From: Argyresthia goedartella
Lineage: Eukaryota; Arthropoda; Insecta; Lepidoptera; Argyresthiidae
Assembly (NCBI GenBank): GCA_949825045.1
Contig: OX463808.1
Coordinates: 29,573,674 to 29,637,673 of the forward strand
DNA: 64,000 bases
Direction of reading: 5' to 3'
Shown here one piece after another: positions 53,550 through 64,000 of this stretch. A program made the position numbers and the translations under genes. The first letter of the stretch is position 1, and each line of letters begins with the position of its first letter. The notes beneath the pieces are model-generated. The model did not search any database and was not told the origin of the DNA. It saw only the letters and a program-made list of their open reading frames with translations.

Positions 53550-55925
53550 ATGACAACACAACAAGATAGATGAAGCAGGTCACCAACCACACTCACCAGG
53601 GAAGACCATACTAAACACGTTTGACAAACAGAGATCCAAAATGTCTTCAACAGCAACGCACCTACTTACGAGTTTTTAGTGAGCGACTATGTAACTTGGA
53701 ATGTATGGCCCGTTCACAACTGCCTCAGGAGTCATCAAGTGAACGACAGCTCTCTCCAGCGCAGTCTATACCAACCAGAAGTAGGTCTGCTTCATCGACC
53801 AGCTCTGCCGTGGCCTGTAGTGAACCAATGGCTCCTGCACTCCAACTCGAAGATGATGTACATATAACATAGATTTTATCTGATAAGATAGGGCTAGGCT
53901 TGGGTTCGATGATGCTGGATGGGTGTTTGAATCACCTGGTGATTAACTAGTTCAGTGCATTATGCATTTTTATAAATAACCTCTGTAATCCCAACGCCCC
54001 ACATTTGGACATTCCTTTGGCAGAAAAAATGCTTTTACGTAAATTGCGATGTAGCTTTTTATTTGTCATAAAATTCCTCCCGACTAACTAAAATATTGGA
54101 TTTCTTTAAAACAGTTTAGTAAATATAACGTTTATAGATGAATATAATTTTAAAATTTCACAATACTTTTAGTTTTATTTCATAAAAATACCCTATTAAT
54201 TTTTTGTACTATAATCCGTACGATCCACAAATCCGAACGTGGGGTAAATTTTCGGACTTCGGATTGAAGAAGTCCTGCTGTAGTTTGATAGAGGATCCTA
54301 GTGTAGGATTTAGTAGTAATACGAATATTGATATTGACTTGGCAAAACAAGGTACAAATAATACTGGTGTATATTTTTTTTTGCCAATTTAGCACCACTT
54401 AACATACAGGGCCTGCCTTGTTTAGAATTATTTCTTAATTATTCTGATACTGATGTTATTTGTATTGCAGAACACTGGTTAAAGGATAATAGAATGTCTT
54501 TTAACATAAATAATTACAAAATTGTTGTTACAATAGAAATTCTTCTATAGATAGAAGTGGTTCTTTAATCTAAGTAAATAATAATATTAAACTAAAACAA
54601 AAGAAGGATTACGTTAAGTGCAAGAGTATATTTTTGCACTTACTTTAGAAAAACAAATAGAGCTATCTTGTGTTGAGTTAGATAGTCACATTATTGTTTG
54701 TATCTACAAACCTCCCAAGGACGAAAAAGGCTATAGTAATTTCGAAATATTTGAGAACATTATGCAGAAAGCTCTATTTAAACTATGGAATAACAGAAAA
54801 AGGTTAATATTTGTGGCGATTTTAATTTTGTAGGCGAGTTCAACAATGAAACAAAGGTTAATAACTATATTAAAATAATTTTATTTATATCATATTTTTG
54901 AGAGCCAACTTGAATCACACTTACCAGCCAAACCTGCGTAGATACCGTTTTTGTGTGAAATAAAAATGTGTTTAACTGCTTACAATCTGATCACATCGGT
55001 CAAACAGATTCGTTCTCAATTGATAATAAGGGTAAACCTTAACCAATATTTTATAGGCCAATTTCATCCCATATACTAGTGACGTATACGAACACTTTTG
55101 TGAACCAAACCCGAACAAAATTTATTCAGACTAAAGAGTCTGTAAAAGTACTTTACTCGAATATAATTCAATAACGTTTTTAAATTTAAGAAAGTACAAC
55201 AACGGTACATCAAAATTTAATGACTCGGCAACTTTTGGAATTCGTAAATGTAGAGTTATCTTGCATGACCTCTATGAACAAAATACTATGCGCAAGACTA
55301 GATAGATATAGATGTTAGATCATATTCCAAAACCTTTAAGATGGTTCGTAGAAATTTAATAGAAAAATACAACATTAAATCTATAGAATGAACACAATTA
55401 GGCAAATTATAAATCGTGAAACGTGCAAAGTTTTTGCTTAAAGGTAGATAATTATATTATTTAATCTAACGCTGATGTAGCTCGAGCTTTCGAAACCTTC
55501 GGTTGGTTATTTACCAATTACCCATACCCTTACTCAAAACAGAGTATTTAAACTCATCTCCATATGAATCAGAGACTTTGTTAAAAATCGTCAGTGGTAG
55601 ATGATTTTAAATTTAATCATTATGTTCCCAGGGCATTGTCAAAACCTTTGAATTGCTTACCTAAAAAAAACTGAAAAGTTGTGGGTAACGTTAGGTTTTC
55701 GACGATGGAGTTTTCTCTACCAATGAAATAAAATAATTACGTAGTTAGAAACAGGGCAGTGGATCTGCTAAGATCATATTTAAGCAATAAAATTAAAAGG
55801 ACAGAAATCAACGGCGTTAAATCTGGTGGATAGGGTGTAAAAATCGGCGTTCCTTCCATATTGGACTCTTTCTTATTGCTGGTTTATATTAATGATCTGC
55901 CAGTTATGGTGGAGAAATTGACTGA
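53550..55925 (+). pseudogene. LINE family B, copy B (ORF1-like part, endonuclease, RT)
   Basis: Paralogous to 29800-32225, same orientation, about 23.7 kb apart. ORF1-like part 53550-53935 with 'LPQESSSERQLSPAQSIP' and 'SSTSSAVACSEPMAPALQL'; 54300-54390 'SVGFSSNTNIDIDLAKQG'; endonuclease remnant 54420-55000 ('NYSDTDVICIAEHWL', 'LSCVELDSHIIVCIYKPP', 'EPT.ITLTSQTCVD', 'QSDHIGQ'); RT remnant 55754-55920 ('DLLRSYLSNKIKRTEING', 'GVPSI', 'LLVYINDLP'). Stops and frameshifts throughout. The 100-bp TTAA element sits just before the catalytic FADD block. Confidence 0.75.
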
Positions 55926-56033
55926 TTAAAGTCGGGTCAAGATAATAGGTGCACTGCGCTAAACTAAATTCAACCTTATTACGTCAGTGACAAAGACGCT
56001 GTCAGTGCACCTATTATCTTGACCCGACTTTAA
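55926..56033. mobile_element. 100-bp palindromic element with TTAA target duplication
   Basis: Perfect 31-bp inverted arms including the TTAA flanks: 55926-55956 and 56003-56033. Within TTAA (55926-55929) and TTAA (56030-56033) the 100-bp insert starts 'agtcgggtcaagataatagg'. Removing it rejoins the LINE: the codons before it ('LPVMVEKLTD') continue with 'VLFA' after it. TTAA duplication is the mark of piggyBac-type insertion, but the ends do not begin with CCC as in classical piggyBac. Confidence 0.92.
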
Positions 56034-56260
56034 GTGTTGTTTGCTGGTCTTCAAGATTGAAAGACAAAAATAAGATTTTGATGATCAGTCTTCAACCTCG
56101 AATTGGTTTACAGTTAATTATTTATTATTTAAAGCTGGTAAAACCAAGTGTTTTTAAATTCTCACTTCCCAATTTCAGGAAAGTTGAGACCAGTGGCTTA
56201 GGCAGGATAAATTACCACAGTGAAAATGTGTTCGAGCTCGGATAAAATTAAACTTAAGTG
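56034..56260 (+). pseudogene. LINE family B, copy B: RT after the insertion
   Basis: 'VLFAGLQD' at the FADD position (the catalytic Asp-Asp is changed to Gly-Leu), then 'LVYSL'-type spacer and 'FKAGKTKCFKFSLPNFRKVE' (about 56125-56190), the 'N..KT....F' motif of the RT palm/thumb border. It ends without a recognisable tail. Confidence 0.7.
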
Positions 56261-56334
56261 GTGTTCAAGCATTCAACTATGACTTGCTTAAATTTTTCAA
56301 AATGTTTTGTTTTTAGTTCTATCCAAATAACGAT

Positions 56335-56470
56335 ATCTGTGGCGTAGTAGTCAAGGTTCTACCTCATAAGCCTAAATTACGGGTTCGAGTCCCGGCCGAG
56401 ATTAAATAAAATCTCGGATCATGGATGTTTAAGATTGTGAGGTGAATCCTTCTATTTCCCAAGACACAAG
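56335..56470 (+). repeat. tRNA-like SINE head and body
   Basis: 'tgtggcgtagtagtcaaggt' (A-box-like) and 'acgggttcgagtcccggccg' (B box) are followed by 'ttcccaagacacaaggtgtt'. The 5' and 3' acceptor strands do not pair, so I reject a tRNA gene. Possibly related to S3 by its 'ttccca.gacaca' body. Confidence 0.5.
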
Positions 56471-59024
56471 GTGTTGAGTCAGGTTATGTTTGTATTTATG
56501 GATAAATGTATTCCTGTGCTCCGTACCATTCTTTGTTTTACTTTTGACAATTCCTTATTGCTTACATCCTAAACAATTATTTTTTTTGCAAATGTAAAAA
56601 TGTTTGGCATTGAACCTGTCAAAAGTAAACCGATTCGCTGCATAGACCAGACTTTAGGGAAATTTATTTCCTTATATATTATCTTACAAGAAGATCTGAG
56701 AAGCATTAGCAAGAAAACATCTTGGAGAACGAAAGCCCGAGACAGAATGAAATGAAAGAAGATCGTGGAGGAGGCCAAGACTCACAAAGGGCTGTAGCGC
56801 CGCTTGAAGTAAGTAAGAAGTAAGGAAGCAAAAACAAAAGCTCCCAAATATAATAAGGCTAGATGGAACACGCCACGCCCCAGATAAGCCGGAACGCATG
56901 AGCGGTCACTTGGCTATGTTAATACGCCTTTATGCGTGAATCGGACCAGCGATCTCCCCTCATGAGTTACTTCAACAACTACATGGTGCTACTATTGATA
57001 AAACTTATGCGAAAGCAATCATGGTTCATTATACAATGCTTTGTTTTGGTGTTATCCGCTTGGCTGTGTTTGTTTATATTGTATTGTGAGAAACTGAAAA
57101 TATAAAAGCATATGGTATGGTGAAGATTTATTTATTAATTTACACTGATTGGAAGAAAAAAAATTCATTGATCATTATTTTGTACTACCCGCAAATACTG
57201 TTTGTATAGGTTGGTTACGCATTAGGGCTTTGAAATATTATCACTTTGTCGAAACTATACATTTGCCAAATTTAAGACAAAAAAAATGTCAGATCGCGAT
57301 TCTAGATTCGTTTGGTAGGATCCTGCCATGAGCCTGACTCTGTTATATCTCTATTTCTTTCTCCAAGTTTAGTTGTGTTGAAACCTTTCGAAGAGCTAGA
57401 TGTGAACAGTGGTTATCCACCGATCTTTTTTGACGTGAAGAATGGCCCGCGATTATCAACTTATTAGGCCAACAAAACAGTTGAGTGGACAAGTTAATGC
57501 GATGGGTTTTGTAAAATGCCTATCTTTGAAGTGCAATTCCTCTTAAAGGAGACTCCCGGCAAATCCTGAAAAAAAAAATGTTACAAAGACATTCGTTTAC
57601 CTAAATATTTTTTTAAAAACATCTAAGCATTACAATAAAACTATACAGAAAAAAAAAACAACTAAATAGATGTTTTTCGTCTAAAACTTGAAAATTTTTG
57701 GGATTGAAGAAAAATGATTCTTACATCAAGAAATAGGTATTTAAAATTTCTTAAAAATGAAGTTTGAAATTAAGAAATAATCAGTGGTGTTTGTAAAAAG
57801 AACAAAAAACACATAATTTTCTTACTATTCTGCCGCAGTATGTTCAAAATTTCATCCACCACACTAGGAGATACACGAGGCTTTATCCCACCCTGGTGAC
57901 GCCATTTTGGTGCCACTATGACGTTATAGGTTTTGAACTTTATTAAAATGGCATGAAGTTCAAAATCGCGATGCCTCATAACCAGGTCCAGGGCTCCAAA
58001 GGTCAATCAACTACTAAGGTTATCAATATATACTGCAAACAACGAAAAACTCTTGAAGACACACAAATATCAAGCAAGACGTCACGTCTTCGAACGTTCT
58101 GTCCAGCAAACATCACAGAACTACGAGAACTCTCTACACACATAGCTCTACACTTGTGGGAAAGCAAACGTGCAGTTTGCACTGGTGTTATCATTCTATC
58201 GATTTGCCTAAGACAATAGTTCGGTTGCTCAAGGAAATTGCGTGTTCAATGCCTAGGACGGTACGAGATCTTGGAATTCAAATAGAAATAGTTGTTATTT
58301 TTCAATCCTAGCTCTTACAAAAACTCATAAAAATATGACATGAGAACAAGTTGAATAGGTAAAATCACGGTATTTTGATACGTGACAGGATTATTTAAAT
58401 TCAAACTTATATACCGTCACATTCCTACATCAAGCCTTTTCTATACGGTATTTGGCAGTAATAACGTTAAGCCATAATACTCGACGAATATAATCATTAC
58501 GTTCGTCCATGGAAACGAAGTATATGGACAAACTCCATTCGGGTGGCCTAGATGTTTGCCGATGACTGTCTTTATCAATGCGATAGGGTTTTCAATGTGG
58601 CAAGTGAGAGGGCAGTTCATCAGAGATTAGCGAGTTTGTACCTAATTCTGTGATGGAGGCGTGCGTGGTGCCACAGACCATGAATAGGTTGACGCCGTAA
58701 ACTCCACAATATGTCAAGTTTTCATATCAGAAAGCGTCTGTCAGTTAGAAAAGTCAAGGAAAATACACTCTTACCCATCAGTCATAACAGCGTCTGAGCA
58801 GTAGTCCCGAGCACCAATAGAAGACACGCAAAGTAAGTGCGTTTGCTGCGTCTACCTGAAGAAATGGTCCGTGCTTGAGAATTATGTGCGGGGTCGGCCT
58901 ATGCTATCATGTCATCCCTACCGCATCGCTCCACCACAGCAGGGACATACTTAACCAATTACACCTCGTGCCATAAGTATAAATTGATCTATGTGCAGTA
59001 AGTAACTCAATAATTAATGCTAAA
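56471..59024. other. Gene-free stretch, unassigned
   Basis: 57515-57575 has LINE-3'UTR-like 'cctcttaaaggagactcccg' on the minus strand. Overlapping frames at 57953-58219 (+) and 57770-58194 (-) are partly complementary and have no motif I recognise. A pair 'ttttgaacttta...gaagttcaaaatc' (57931-57966) is a short inverted repeat. Confidence 0.35.
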
Positions 59025-59165
59025 GTTAACTTGGCACCTTGCTGTGATGACGTGATAGCGGCCGTCACTGTTCAACTGACGTATCGAGAGCGAGAGCAAG
59101 AGAGAGACGGATGGGAAACGCATTCCTCGCGGATGCCAAGTTACTTTGTGGCGTAGTTTTGCACA
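59025..59165. repeat. Dispersed repeat R7, copy 2
   Basis: 'ttggcaccttgctgtgatga', 'cgagagcgagagcaagagag' and 'gggaaacgcattcctcgcgg' are colinear with 18801-18955. The frame 59111-59395 starts inside it and is not called. Confidence 0.7.
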
Positions 59166-60360
59166 ACTGTTTGCACCGAGTAACCATAGTAACCTTCGCA
59201 GAACACCACCAATTCGGTTTAAGTTATAAAAAAATACCTGTAAGTGCTTTGTGTTTGCGACTCAACTCGTCCGCTTGTAACTTGCATCAACACCTGGCGG
59301 TTTCTCCAGTTGTTTGCGGATCGTTTCAAACTGTCCAAGATTGTTCGCTGATGATTGCATCCGCCCTGTTTGATTGTTTACCTTGTTCCGACTGAATAGA
59401 GATGAAATTGTGCGTTTAGTTGATTGTTCAAATACCTTTATGTTTATAACTGGTTGCTTTGCAGTTCCGAATTGGAAATTCGATTGAGATAAAGTAGACG
59501 GCGGCGTGACTGGACTGATAAATGTTAGGAGCTGCGAACCGGTAATAAAGTGTGTGACTAAATTTGTAGATATGGTTGCAAAAGAAATGCGATTATAAAT
59601 TATGATTTTGAAACACTAAAGTTTAATTTAAACCTGAAATCTAGAACCGTTGAAATAGATTATTACAACACATGCTTCTACGACATTCTTAAAGGTATCC
59701 CAGTGGGAAATTCCTGAGGATTAATGGAGGCTACAATAATTGAGCGTTCTATCTTTCCTCCCTGAGTGAGAATTGTAAAGTATTTTTGGGTATTATTATT
59801 ATCTCTAGGGGTTTACATTATTATTAAATTAATACATAATAATCTAAATCGCTGAATTATAAGATTCAGCGCTGTGTTCGATGGACAGACAACGGACGAG
59901 AAACGGTCCCGTTGGTACGAAACTCTTTACTATCCACTGGTATCGTTGAAACTTATACATAAAGCACTAAGATATAAATAAAACATCACTCTACAGACAC
60001 CAGCAGCACTTATCAACGTTTCTTCATTATCACAGCGCCAAATAACATCCATTAAATTCAAAATGGGCCACTCCTTACAGAACTGAAAACATCTCATTAA
60101 TTCTCGTCGCCTTATTCATATCAAGGAGACATAAGGCGAAACTCCAGCGCATCTAGCAAGTAGGGCCACCATATCGGCATTTTGAAAGGAAAATCTGTAT
60201 TATTTGGGTACATGTATGTCAGTTATGCATAAATATATTTTTGCGTTTAAGTTCTCATGTATTTTATATAATGAATACAATGGAGAATTCAGTATTGAAT
60301 TACTAAACTGAGCCACTGCCTTCCACATTAGGGTAAAGTAGGTAAAGGCGAGAAGATATG
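59166..60360. other. No recognised feature
   Basis: AT-rich; short frames only. Confidence 0.4.
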
Positions 60361-60669
60361 CAAGGTGACATTTAATTAGGACCATATTTTGGGGAATGAT
60401 AGCAACAACAATTATGAACAACTTCCCCAAGAAAAATATTTTTCGTCCCTCAGTACATTGTCACGATCAGCTGATTATAAGTTACTATGGGAGATCCAAA
60501 AAAAATCAGTTTTACGATCATATCTTTCTCGGGGAAAGTTGTTCATAATAATGTTATCTTCATATTGTTATCTTCTATCATATAATAATGTTTTATTCAT
60601 TAGGTATTATTATTATTATGTGTACTATCGTTTCCCAAAATATGGTCATCTAATTAAATTTTACCTTGT
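60361..60669. mobile_element. MITE family M2, copy 3 (expanded middle)
   Basis: Ends 'caaggtgacatttaattagg' and, reverse-complemented, 'caaggtaaaatttaattaga'; then 'catattttggg.aatgatag' on both sides. The interior is longer than in copies 1 and 2, with a partly duplicated right arm containing an (ATT)n run (about 60605-60620). Confidence 0.8.
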
Positions 60670-61092
60670 GTATGTACGAGCACGTTCACATACATGTTTC
60701 TACATGTTTACTCGTCTGTAAGTTTGTTCGTGTGAGAAACCCGATTATTGAAGTAAAATTTCTATACCCACGCTTGGCTTGGGGAGTAAGCTGGCGAATG
60801 CGTGACGAGAGCGTTACGAAAAGTCTGATCGGGCGAGGCGAACGAGAGGTGCGCGCGCACATTTTCTTTCTCTCTTCCTCTCATAGCCAGACACAGTACA
60901 TGAGATGTATTTTTGAAGCATTAGAGCTAAATAAGTTTTACTTCAGTTGTGTGGTCTAATGCACACTCTTTCTTTCTAATTAAAACAATAATTTTGTTTG
61001 GTTTTCGTTTGACATCTGGCTCGGCATATTTTTGCCCAGTTTTGTAGAGTTAGGGGGCAACTCGGCAACCTATGAAGCATAGCTAGATTATA
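60670..61092. other. No recognised feature
   Basis: The frame 60666-60959 begins in the MITE end. 60770-60860 is GC-richer ('gatcgggcgaggcgaacgag') but unassigned. Confidence 0.35.
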
Positions 61093-61094
61093 TA

Positions 61095-62405
61095 TACACA
61101 GTCAGGTCATAAGTTTTGTCACACAATAAAAACTTTTGAATTTAGAACGCTGGCCACAAAAAAGTTTATTGAATTCGAATTTCGAATTTTTCATGAAAAT
61201 AAATTAGTGTACTTTTTAGAATTTTCCTCATTTTTAAATATGGAGTGGACACTTAAAGAAGACCGTGTCGCAGTTATTGCGTTGCATCGTTGCGGTTACG
61301 CGCCAATTCAGATTTTCGACTTACTGAAAAATTTGAATACAACCAAAAGATTCGTTTATCGTACCATAAAACGATACAATGAAGACTCTAGTGTAGATGA
61401 CAGGTCAAGAAGTGGTCGCCCTCGCTCTGTTAGGACTCCAGCAGTGATAAAAGCTGTGAAGGCGCGAATTCAAAGAAATCCCATACGTAAGCAGAAACTG
61501 TTGGCCCTTCAGATGGGGTTAAGCAGGACCACGGTGAAAAGGGTGTTAAATGAAGACTTAGGGCTTAGGGCATATCGAAGAAAAACAGGACATCGTTTGG
61601 TCGCTCGTTTAATGGACCTGAAACTGAAGAGATGCCGCGCTTTGTTGAAGTGGTACGCGGGAAAAAAGCATAGGGAAATTCTTTTTTCGGATGAAAAAAT
61701 TTTCACCGTGGAAGAGAGCTACAACAAAAATATGATAAGGTGTTCTTCACAGCAGTGAAGAAGCGAGCAACCGTATTCCGCGTGTCCAACGAGGTCATTT
61801 TCCATCCTCGCTCATGGTTTGGTTGGGAGTCTCTTATTGGGGCTTAACTGAGGTACATTTTTGTGAGAAACGCGTAAAAACGAATGCAGTTGTGTATCAA
61901 AATACAGTCCTCAAGAACCTTGTGGAACGTGTTTCTCATACCATGTTTAATAACAGGCACTGGATATTCCAACAAGATTCTGCGCCAGCTCATAGAGCGA
62001 AAAGCACACAAGACTGGCTGGCGGCGCGTGAAATCGACTTTATCCGGCACGAAGACTGGCCCTCCTCCAGTCCAGATTCGAGTCCGTTAGATTACAAGAT
62101 ATGGCAACACTTGGAGGAAAAGGCCTGCTCAAAGCCTCATCCTGATTTGGAGTCACTCAAGGCATCCTTGATTAAGGCAGCCGCCGATATTGACATGGAC
62201 CTCGTTCGTGCTGCGATAGACGACTGGCCGCGCAGAATAAAGGCCTGTATTCAAAATCGCGGGGGTCATTTTGAATAAACTTTATTACCATAAGAATCTA
62301 TGTTTTATTAAGTTCATTTTGCTTTATAAATGTTTACATAAATAATAAACATGTCTAAATTATTTCATATTGCACATGTGACAGAACTTATGACCTGACT
62401 ATGTA
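61095..62405 (+). mobile_element. maT-type (DD37D) mariner-like transposon, nearly intact
   Basis: A 1311-bp element flanked by TA (61093-61094 and 62406-62407), the target duplication of the Tc1/mariner superfamily. The first 29 bp (starting 'tacacagtcaggtcataag') and the reverse complement of the last 29 bp differ at only two positions. It carries one transposase reading frame (61240-62278) broken by a single net frameshift. Size, TA duplication, short TIRs and DD37D spacing fit the maT family known from Bombyx and flies. Confidence 0.93.
61240..62278 (+). pseudogene. maT-type transposase with one frameshift
   Basis: The natural start is ATG 61240 ('MEWTLKEDRVAVIAL'); the frame is open further up to a GTG at 61207, but that lies outside the usual protein. 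N-terminal helix-turn-helix (residues about 5-45), 'SRSGRPRSVRT' with the GRPR linker, a second HTH ('LALQMGLSRTTVKRVLNE', about 88-108), then 'ILFSDEKIF' with the first catalytic Asp. Near 61730-61770 the frame changes by one; afterwards 'MVWLGVSYWGLTEVHF', 'WIFQQDSAPAH' with the second Asp, and 'SPDSSPLDYKIW' with the third. I count 37 residues between the second and third Asp. It ends 'CIQNRGGHFE' at TAA 62276-62278. Total about 346 codons, full family length. No other stop is seen, so inactivation is recent. The enzyme would cut and paste the element at TA sites. Confidence 0.9.
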
Positions 62406-63163
62406 TATTACAAGTAATGTACTGGGTAGCTAGGTGTTTTAATTAATAACAAAATACAAAAAAGTTGATTCAAATCCAAGCATCCTGGAGAATATGCATC
62501 TGCTTTCGAAGTCCGGCCCGATCAGCGTGCAGGGTGGTTACCCTACAAGGAACTTATTTTCAGCGTTGTACGGGAAAGTTGGTTAATTATCGCGAGCGAC
62601 GCTCGAGGCGCAAGAAGTTATTGTTGTTGTTTTATTATTCAGGACATTAATTTTGTAGAGTTTGTGATGCACTTGATAATTTTCATAATTTTTGGACGGC
62701 GTATTGAACATTGCAATCAGTGACGAGCAAAGATTAACACTGTTTGAATAATCAAATACGAAACTAAAATAATGCCCAATGTCCATTGAAGCGAAAGCTC
62801 TCAATCAACAATGTTTGAATTTCACCTTGTGATTTTAACCTAATGCCTAGTTGGGGGCCTAAGGGGAGTTGGAAAAAAAATATCTCAGTGTACAAACATT
62901 AATGATAAGTCTTCAGCAGTCAAATTAAAACACCCCCACCACATCACTTCAAGCTTACGGCTAGGATGATGACTCAAACGTTTATGATAAGCCCTCAAGC
63001 GCCATCCTGGCTGTTGCAGCGCCCCTGGTGGTCTACAACCGTAAAACATATGATCTGAAGTTATAACAGTTTAATTTAAAAAACCGCATCTAAATCGGTC
63101 CAGTAGTTTTCCAAGAAAATGGTAAAGGACACACAAACAACCCCTAACCCCAAACCCATATAC
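62406..63163. other. No gene; repeat-like phrase near 63.1 kb
   Basis: On the minus strand 63135-63075 reads 'ttcttggaaaactactggac' + 'cgatttagatgcgg', a phrase common in lepidopteran non-autonomous repeats. If the exon at 63164 is real, this is the first intron. Confidence 0.4.
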
Positions 63164-63339
63164 CTCTTATATTCCTTTCCATCCTTGAGTAAAAAGTGCA
63201 CCGTACACTGGAGGGGCATAGCAGAGCTCAGTTCATACTCGCCACATATTTTCACCTGAACATTTTCACAGTGGAATCGTCTTCCACTGCACGTACTGAA
63301 CAGAACATTGCCAGCACTGGGACAGTACACATAACTCAT
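63164..63339 (-). CDS. Candidate first coding exon, unknown host protein
   Basis: On the minus strand an ATG at 63339 in good insect context ('aataaaaATG') opens 58 codons: 'MSYVYCPSAGNVLFS', 'CSGRRFHCENVQVKICGEY', 'AMPLQCTVHFLLKDGKEYK'. It then reaches a plausible donor (AAGAG|GTATATG; exon ends at 63164). The codons use all bases at third positions, unlike the A/T-rich chance frames nearby; there are five cysteines and a basic end. No signal peptide. The frame continues into the putative intron to 63076 with a hydrophobic stretch from repeat DNA, which I exclude. I do not recognise the family. To the right (63345-64000) there is a GC-richer stretch (63415-63465) where a promoter could lie. 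No second exon found. Confidence 0.4.
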
Positions 63340-64000
63340 TTTTATTGCGTTTGAACTATGATGCAGTGCTAAGTAAAATGTAGGTATAGCATTTTAAAAT
63401 AGTCGGGTAACGCGTCTGGAAACTAGACTTTTGAGTTACGGCGCGGGAGAACGCGCGCAGAGAAAAGCCTTTTCTGGTTTTACGGTCAAAAGCCTGGCTC
63501 CGATTTTTGCTACGTAAAATTTTATGATTTGAGTGCTGCTCGTAAATAAGGTGTACTAAGTTGAATGAGGTTTTAGGTCGACTTACCTGAACATAAGGCG
63601 CTTCGTCATATCGTAATTAATTAAACTTTTTCAAGATATACGATTACTTTTAAAGATGCAACAATGTTTTGTCAATTTGCCACTTTACGCTAATATGATT
63701 TAGGCACAAAGTCGCCGCGCTAATCCCAAAAGTTGTTTGTTTTTTGTGTGGAGGAATTTAACATCAATAATCGATTACCTGCTCTAAGAATTTTGCTTGA
63801 ATTTTTCGCCCGGGTTGTAACTTAGGAGGGTCCGTCAAACCGCTCGCCCGAAGAGGTTACAGAAGTTATTGATGCAACTAAGAAGCTATGCTCAGAGCAA
63901 TTTACTATAGTTTGTCTGCAGACAGCATCTTCGTTGGAAATGTCGGACGCACCCCTTTGAAGCACAACTTACCGCAAATCATGTTCTAGGGGATTACCAC
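63340..64000. other. Possible 5' region of the minus-strand gene
   Basis: 63405-63500 is GC-richer ('acggcgcgggagaacgcgcg'). About 63820-63960 a plus frame reads 'EVTEVIDATKKLCSEQFTIV' for about 30 codons before a stop; I cannot identify it. Nothing else is supported. Confidence 0.3.

Noticed and set aside
56335..56402. tRNA gene
   Set aside because: A and B boxes are present but acceptor strands do not pair and a SINE-like body follows.
57953..58219. 88-residue ORF with antisense partner
   Set aside because: No recognisable domain, partly complementary frames, no splice or promoter evidence.
59111..59395. 94-residue ORF
   Set aside because: Begins inside repeat R7 and has no motif.

Overview
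This window looks like nuclear DNA of an insect, most likely a moth or butterfly (Lepidoptera). It is AT-rich, has no dense ORFs, no operons and no rRNA, and is packed with interspersed repeats. Several of these I recognise from memory as typical of lepidopteran genomes: the 'ggttccgtacc ... gactcgcacttggccggttt' repeat, the 'cctctgcc.acccgtatgggaaaaggcgtgacgc' SINE, the tRNA-derived SINE ending in 'caatgtatgtgcctg', and a DD37D (maT-type) mariner. I could not check any of this by a search.

Layout. 0-19 kb: SINEs, two copies of a TA-flanked MITE, one copy of a MITE with ~70-bp inverted ends, a minisatellite at 5.3 kb, a 430-bp unnamed repeat at 12 kb, a possible terminal host exon on the minus strand at 16.1-16.3 kb and an RTE LINE tail at 16.6 kb. 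19.8-20.5 kb: a THAP zinc-finger exon enclosed by imperfect inverted repeats. 21-24.8 kb: two MITEs (one with ~170-bp inverted ends), a 19-bp satellite, opposed SINE pieces and a second copy of the long-TIR MITE. 26-34 kb: SINEs and a LINE cluster: a Jockey/CR1-type LINE 3' end, a second LINE family in pieces, and a minus-strand LINE tail with a decayed C2H2 finger. 34-41 kb: a near-identical inverted pair of the 'ggttccgtacc' repeat, a 26-bp satellite with a 104-bp higher-order period, and two more long-TIR MITE copies, one carrying a nested SINE. 42-47.6 kb: transposase remnants, and an RTE LINE whose 5' half is inverted against its 3' half in the pattern left by twin priming. 49-56.3 kb: LINE 3' ends, a large inverted repeat holding two perfect hairpins, and a second copy of the 29.8-kb LINE family interrupted by a 100-bp TTAA-flanked palindromic element. 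61.1-62.4 kb: an almost intact maT-type transposon. 63.2-63.3 kb: a plausible first coding exon of a host gene on the minus strand.

How it works together: this is mostly a graveyard of transposable elements, probably intronic or intergenic. The only host-like coding signals are three short exon candidates (16.1, 34.9 and 63.2 kb, all minus strand) plus the THAP exon, which may itself belong to a transposon. The most unusual thing I see is not a gene. It is the number of perfect or near-perfect palindromes with very short loops (arms 11-27 bp, loops 0-7 nt), several in tandem pairs. They suggest recent short-range template switching, or an assembly/amplification artefact that should be excluded first.
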